The notes under the pieces: model-generated
Databases searched by the model: none
What the model saw: only the letters and a program-made list of their open reading frames with translations
What the model was told of the DNA's origin: nothing
Shown here: positions 56,851 through 64,000 of the stretch, piece after piece
How the letters are laid out: each line of letters starts with the position of its first letter
How positions within the stretch are numbered: the first letter of the stretch is position 1
Source of the DNA: Trileptium ribeirensis
Lineage: Eukaryota; Nematoda; Enoplea; Enoplida; Thoracostomopsidae
Length of the DNA: 64,000 nt
Assembly: GCA_030248225.1 (NCBI GenBank)
Contig: JASANE010024940.1
Coordinates: 1 to 64,000, forward strand
Direction of reading: 5' to 3'
Position numbers and translations under genes: made by a program

Positions 56851-59800
56851 TCATAACTGTACTTTTTGCCCAATGGTGCTCATGTCACATTTCCTTTCAA
56901 CCATAGGTGTAAGAACTTGGCATGATCCAACTTGGATTGGATCCAACTCAGACGTAAAAACAGAATGTGTCGATCAAATGGGTCGTGGCGCCAAATTTAT
57001 TTTCTTTGCAGTCTACAGTTGTTACGTCTTGAATTACACGCACAAACCGTTAAACAATTATAAGTAAATTCGCTTAAACTTGGTTTTTACTGCAATATTT
57101 AACTCAATTAGATCAGTGCCTATAGTCCGGCCTCGCACTATTCCTTCACATAACATTGACCTCAATACGTTTTAATCGTCGGCCCAGTGTGACTAAAATT
57201 TATGCATATCCGTGTCTTATTTAAAAAACCTTCTCAGGCGACCTTGCGTAATATTTAATGAAAGGTAGGTTAGCTGTCGACGGTTTTGCCGAATTTTACT
57301 GAAATGACACCCGTTGAATGTGATGGTATGCAACATGTGACCATGTATGTCAAGTGACATGATACTGTTCGTAACTGTAAAGTGATAAATGCGTCTTCGT
57401 CGTAAAATTCTGTATATATAGAAATTATACGAATTAAAATTTTGGATTTCTTCTATATAGCACTTCTCGCAGCAGCAAATCGTAATTATGACATAATTAT
57501 GACGCAAGAACACTTTATATTTCGCATTTGAACACAATATTTCGATTTTGTGTGACATTTCATTCAAATATTTTTGAAATCTAATCTTTTTGCGGTGACA
57601 CAAACACCTTAGACAACAAGATCATATATTGAAAATGAAGATACTGTTTCTGGCACCGTTTGCTAGGAGCTATCCTATATTTTAGTTCCAATTATTGAAA
57701 CCGGCTTTTTAAGTTTGGGAACCTTAAAGCAATTATCGATTCAAAGCATGGTAGTAAATTATTCACAGTTATAAAAGCACTTTTCTATATTTCCTCCGTC
57801 GTACTTTATTATTCAGTCACACCGTTTGTATTTGATCTCTGAATAGCAGTTTCAATTTAAATCAACTTTCCGATCAAACATATCTGCCACACAAAGGCGG
57901 TAGTTCTACAAAAACCTGCCTAACTGAGCTTCAACGTTTATAACATGAAACGATTTGCGGAGATATTTGCATCATTATAAACAGACAAGCGTATTTAACA
58001 TTAACTTGCAAACATATTGAAAACCCGGATACAATTGTGATATTACTGATATCTTTATATCCATTTAAATCTGGACATTAAAGATTGCCGTATTGCTACG
58101 TCATTTAGCGTAGCAACACGCCTAGTATATTTGATTTGTTTGAGAAATAATAACACTAGGTGAGATTTTGTTGCATAAAGACGCTTGTGTACTATAATCG
58201 TTTTCCGAATGCACGATTGAACGTAGCAATGCTTGAAATCTCTGGCTGAAGAAACAAATCGACAGCTTAGGAATGAGATTGAGAGTTTATTAAATTAACA
58301 CAAGGAAAATCTAAATTTGATTAACAATGGAATCTGCTTTTAACGTTTAGCGGCTCATGAATCCATCTTGAAAAATCGTGTCAAATTAAATGTCAGAATT
58401 GATTTTCAAATAAACTTAGTTTGCTTAAAGTTGTTTTTTTCAAGTTTCCTTTTTAAGGGATGTCCATGTGTCTGATTGTAAAAATAGATTAAAATCAAAT
58501 TATAAATTAACCAGTTCGAAATTTGATTGGAAACGAAAACTTATACGTTTCTGGCAAAGAGTAGCACAAAATGAGTGCAACATCATCAATTATTATAGAA
58601 CACAATTGGTACATATATACGCAAGTAAATGCAAAAAAGATGCGACTCACTTATAAATAAATACTTGTTAATATGTCGTTGCGAGATATTCGTTTTCGTC
58701 AATAGTTTAAATAGAATTAAGCTTCGACGATAATAAATCATTATTTCGAATTAACCATCAAAAGTGAGGGAAGCTATATGCATCGAAAAAGCCAATAGTT
58801 CTAGCAGCAACATTGAAAGCAAAAACAAACCAACGACAAAGAGACTATATCCTGCGATATTGACATTCAAACGCAAGCCGTGTCCTCAAATGCCGCCTAC
58901 AAAACTTTACAACTAAAATTAAAAAAGATATAGATATCCCTTGCTGTCCGACATTGCGCAGACTTTTACTTAGTTGTTAATAAATTGATATGTTCATTTA
59001 ACAGAATGCAATTTTTAGGCTGTCATTTTCGATGTATATGCAGAGAAAAACCATGCAAGTCTGGATTGCTTTGCCGGGTGTCAAATAAAAGTTTGTGGTT
59101 ATTCATTGCGGTTATGGTCCTGCTATTAAATTTGCTGAATCTGTATTTGGCTTAGGCTGAGACCCCTTTTAATGTTTTATATGAGTCCGTTGTGTTTGTG
59201 ACCATGTATAGAGAAATCTATTTCTCTAGTCTCAGTCGTTATCAATTCGGCATATAAAAGCCACGATGCGAGACAAAGGGTTTAAATGACTGAACCTTTT
59301 AGGCAGCCACTTTTGACGTAAAATATCGTCTGGTTAGCTGCATGTTGGACTAGATTAAACTGTAAGCTGTCTAAACTGCAAAAACAGACTCGAACTGTAT
59401 ATGCTATACTAATGAACGTGCGTATATGTACAGATTGGACATAAACTAAGTGCGAGTATTCGGTAACATTATATTGTTTATCTCCTGAGCATTTTTGTAT
59501 ATCGTCGAATGATAAAATAATTGGTTTATCACATTAACGGAGCTCAATATTTACTTGGCACTGTAAATCAAAATACTCTCCATTATCAGATTAACGCACA
59601 GTATAATACATCACGTTAATAAAGGAATTTTGTAATGTCACAATGGTCAATTCGTTCAATTGTGCCGAAATTACACCCGACAAAGTTCCAACAAATGGCT
59701 GTATGCCTGTAGATCAGCGGTAACAACCAGGCTTATCGCCATTTTGATCCTGCTTCCACGTGTAGTAAATATATTTCCGTAGTTATCGCTGCACAAAAGT

Positions 59801-62800
59801 TACGTGACAAAAATCTTTACAGGGCAACTTTTGATATTCTAGAAAAATCACTACATCAAAACAGAAAAAATAGAGAAACGCTTAGAGATATCGGAAAAAT
59901 TTGGTTGAAGCCAGAAAATATGGCGTCTTGAATGTTGCGATGTGAAGATATGCCTGTATGAAATCGTATGTACGACCTATACAGTTGCATAGATAGTAGA
60001 TAGTATGACAAAAAATTTCTACGCCACGCTGTTTTGCATGATCCTACCCAGAACGCATAAATTAACAGACAGTACGTCCTGTTCAATGAATATTTAGTAG
60101 GCATAGTAGGCATTTATGTATAAATAATTTTAAGCCCCACAGAATTCCGAGTGTAGCGAAATAAACTGTCAATAAACAGCTATGCGCAACAATGTCAAAC
60201 CGTTCTGAGCGTGGTAATATTGAGCATAATACGGCGTTTATACAATCCAACTTTTTGTCCTATTAACCATATTCCCATAGATCTCAGGATTCCAAATTGT
60301 ATTCGGCATCTGTCACTTTCGTCATTACATTGCGCGGGGAAAATTTTTGTTAATATCATCAGGCGAAACAGGTTTTACATAAATTAAAATCAACATTATA
60401 GAACGTATAAAAATTTCACTACGTTTCGTTGAGTGAAATTTAATAGTAAGTTCTAAATTGGGAATAAGAAATTCGATAAGGCAAGTTGTAAAGGTGATTA
60501 GACTAAATCAAACATTTGTAACAGTAGCCGGTTAGTTTGGTGATTGTCCATCCATTGCAGATTTTTCGATAATTAATCGTACCTTAAGCTTTTCTACTTT
60601 TATCTCAAACAACGTAAGTTATTTGTAGGATAGTGGATACAGCTTCCATGGGATAAACAATTTCCTCTTCTGTACTGGAAGTGAAAAACAAACAACTAGA
60701 TTTTCATGCTCTGGCTCGGCTCTTCGTTAAACATTCCCGGATCGCTCGCATCGGCTTTTCGGATAGAAATGCTGGCTAGGCTCGGCTTTTAGACTCCTAA
60801 ACAATATAAGTTTGCGTTTCAATACAGAACATAACATACTATCGACGTATACATACATAGTTGTATTTTTAGCTTTTATGAGCCAATCTGAAGCTATCTC
60901 GCTTGTTATTGCGATTTTCAAACTTGCACATACATCAGCAGTTACTATTATGTTTGTTGTTATAGAAAAGATCCGGCCACAGCTTTTCCAGATACACTAG
61001 GCTCTGGTCAGCTTTTCAGACATCATGGAAGGTTCGGCTCAGCTCTGCTCTAGAGCCCAGCCTAGCCGGGTTCCACAAATTTCACGTCTGTTCCGTAATA
61101 ACATGAAAAACCAGGTTCTTTACTAGAAAAATGAGCTTAACATTAAACAGGTCAATTTTCAGTTTCAAACGTTGTTGCGTTGTCTTTTAAACTTTAAAAT
61201 TGGACACCTCACTGCAATTTATAGATAAGCCAATAAGTTCACTGCGCCTCTTGACGGGTGATATTTTATATTTTACAATACGTTAAACATTAGGAATAAG
61301 GAACTACCTACCTACGATTGGTGATTAGGAAAACATTACTACATTATTTACGTACAGTACGTGAAAACTCGAAAAGCGCGAGGTAAAGATGTTAGAAAAA
61401 ACGCTGTGACAATAGACTAGCTACATAATTTAATTCTGTGTGAATTTACATTACATGCGCACACCTCGGTTACTTTTTTGTCAATGTCATTCGCATTTCA
61501 AAATTCAAGTACGCACACAAGCAATAATTCTACGTTTGTGCGCGGACACAAGCGATTTATAATCACATTCTACTGACAGCAAATAATTGAAAACATAATT
61601 CCAATAGCAATTTTGCCGCCTAGTTTAATACGCTCATAGCGTTAACACAGCTATAATACTATTTTGCATGTCATTTCATGAACAGTGCAATACGTGCGAA
61701 ATCGGTAAATGCAGCTGTACACAATTTGCGTTCGTACAGCACGCAACCCATATTAATAAATTTCGCTGAACTGTAATTACCGAATGTAGAATTTTGACCG
61801 AAAATTTTTTCATCATTAAGCTAGTGATTTTGACGCAAGAAAACTACTTTAATCCTAACGCGGAGCATACAGCCAATTTATCTTTGGTCCGATCTCCAAA
61901 CGTAGCTGCTCTTCTCAACTTATTTGCCAAAGGCTTATGGTAACCAACGTAGGTTTTTTTGCAGGATGGCGAATGCAGCTTACATGGAACGATTTCCTCA
62001 GCTGTTCCCACATGTAAACCTAACCAACAGCGTGTAACACTTGAGATTGAAATACACCGCTACCCTTATAACCTACCGTGATCCATTTCTCTAAAAATAA
62101 TATGATAAAACTCTGTCATTTTATCTAGTGCATACATTTCTGCTGGAGCGCGTCGATGGGGCTATAGGATTTATAAAAATGGCCTCTTGACTGTCTATTG
62201 TGGTCAGTATGCGCTGTGTTAGCAATGATGAAATATCATAATAGCATAGATAGAATCTATACGTGTTCATAGTAGGGGTAGGTGTGCTATAGAACGCTTC
62301 CCCGAAAGTTCAGGATCCCGAAGCAATGTTCAATCCCATGAACTGCATTTTAGTTCTCCCTACCCACCGTGCAGACGGAGCGCGGAAATGTGTGGTACAT
62401 ATGTGCAAAAATCAAAAAGTTGTGAGAAAAATAGGAAAAACTTTGACAAAATATTGGAGACGCGGGTTGACTAGAAACTTATTAGTTTTCTCGCAGCATC
62501 TGCTACCTCCCGATGAGCACGCCCCCTCTCCGCTACGATACGCATTTCTAAGTACGTCAACCACGAGAACATTCTTCCCTCTTACCTTGAACACTTATGA
62601 CAAAATTCATACAATAGAATGTTATAGCTGACTCAGAGCTAAAGTAAGGACAACACGTTTATTTTGCTATGTATACATCGTAATGGAATAATGATTGCAA
62701 TGTATCATACATAACCTCATTAAAATTAAGAAGAAACACTTTCAATTTCTCATGGTGTTGTGATTACCATATATTTTTTCAAAACTCATTTTCTGTGCTC

Positions 62801-64000
62801 AAACCTAGGGTTAGAAATGACTTTTTATCTCCAAACTATGGGATCATGACAAGTCCCCACCATTATAAAAGTGGGGTGACTTTGACTTGAGTACCTAATT
62901 GCGGGACCCAAGATAAGTTTCAGCTGAGTCTTATTCTTAGAGCTAGACTTTTATTTAACGCTTAAGCTTATGCTGAGACTTAGGTTTAATTTGTCGCTAG
63001 GCTCAGAGACACTAAACATTATGCGATTAATCGAGAGGGAATCTTGACGTGATCTGCTGGGGACAGTTTGACTGATCAAAAAATCATGTTAATTGTTAAT
63101 ACTACTTCAAAGAAATACGAAAGTTTAAGCTCAGCGGAATTTACTATAGTCTCGCGATGCATGGTTCGCTCGATTTTCCATGGCGATTTGTCTACACCGT
63201 CTGAGGCAGCCAGTTTCACCTTGCACCAACTGCAATATTGTATTGTAAATGAAATAAATAAATAAATGAGTCGACTACAATAGCGCGTTTCATGTGTAAC
63301 CTGACAAAATCCTTAAAGTAATGTCCGTGATTGTTGGCTGTGGCAATATTTGCTTCGCAAAGGAGGGCAGTATACAAATCGTATACTTGATTTGTTGTCA
63401 AAATTCCCCGTTTTATTTGTAGGAGACAGTTTTCTGGTTTGAAATTCTGTTGCCAAACAAAGCGTTATATGGGCACCAGATTTGCAAACAGTAGACCCGT
63501 TTATAAAATAAGTAGAGCACACAATTTATCTACTAAGAGGTTCATATTTCATTTGAGGTGAAAAGTTTCGTTTACTTAGTATCACATGGTGTAGAACTGT
63601 TTTGTGTAGCAAAGTAAGCTTCGCTGCTAGTTTCTAAACTGTATGATCGTACAAACTTCTAATGACTTTAGTTTACTATGCGACCTGCCACTAGAAATAT
63701 GGTATTATTTGTGTAACAATAAATAGGTAAAAAGAGATTTCGGAACCCTGTGACTGAAGTCCGACGTAAATACAGCGTATGCACCGAGATAAGGCTATCA
63801 AGCATTCGTACATGCATGCGCTACCAAAAAAGAAACACAATAACTACAAGGTAACAATGCTACGATGTAACATGCAAAGTTCATATATTTAATAATGTAA
63901 AATTTTGGGACAAGGTTTCAGAAATAATTTAAAGCCAAGAAAATTATGCCAAGTGCCAAGGTATCAGAATAGCCACAAAATGATATACCGACTGCCAATA
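56851..64000. other. AT-rich intergenic DNA to the window end
   Basis: No supported gene. A 128-codon - strand frame at 57217-57603 has a Cys-rich patch (CCCEKC) but no family match and AT-rich coding. About 60710-60790 and 60975-61075 share ggctcggctt/tctg words, an old GC-richer repeat. About 62920-63010 has scattered cttagg/cttaag words like the telomere-like array at 56.7 kb. No tRNA-like B box was noticed. Confidence 0.45.

Noticed and set aside
57217..57603. 128-codon - strand frame with CCCEKC
   Set aside because: AT-rich composition, no recognisable family, no splice or promoter context. Chance is the simplest reading.
1..64000. CRISPR array, rRNA or tRNA genes, bacterial operons
   Set aside because: The tandem arrays have no spacers and are satellites. 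No tRNA or rRNA signature was noticed. Gene structure is eukaryotic.

Overview
This is animal nuclear DNA, most likely from a nematode. Its genes are split by GT-AG introns, there are several kinds of decayed retroelement and satellite arrays, and no bacterial gene arrangement is seen. Three things point to a nematode: short or degenerate runs of the nematode telomere unit TTAGGC (clearest at 29280-29297, degenerate at 14666-14732, 56699-56850 and about 62920-63010), a multi-copy FDRL..GF-type neuropeptide precursor, and RTE-type LINE remains. The species cannot be told. The long introns and heavy repeat load do not resemble the compact Caenorhabditis style.

Layout. 1-555: a decayed LINE tail. 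556-13238: a decayed LTR retroelement with gag, no recognisable pol, an envelope-like segment with a furin-type site, and an extra unidentified frame at 9590-10833 that lies downstream of a polypurine tract and may therefore sit inside an unusually long 3' LTR. 13239-21538: gene-poor DNA with a large foldback element (14335-15100), small repeats and a diverged relic of the same LTR (19445-19769).

21539-39933: the main gene, a 19-exon LDL-receptor-family endocytic receptor on the + strand. All 19 exons join in phase and give 1,231 residues: signal peptide, EGF, YWTD propeller, four LDLa repeats separated by Thr-rich linkers, two EGFs, a second YWTD propeller, a partial EGF, one membrane segment and a cytoplasmic tail with an FINPLY internalisation signal. 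The layout resembles yolk (vitellogenin) receptors but lacks the usual amino-terminal LDLa cluster. An RTE LINE relic lies antisense in intron 7.

40022-43794: a 52-bp satellite that starts right behind the receptor's poly(A) signal. 44833-45372: nine near-identical 60-bp repeats. 46428-46895 (- strand): a neuropeptide precursor with eight copies of a 13-14 residue peptide. 47-64 kb: mostly AT-rich DNA in which I see no gene, with a second LINE relic (49653-50046), small foldbacks, a three-copy 180-bp repeat and degenerate telomere-like repeats. The receptor and the neuropeptide precursor are the only two host genes I can support.
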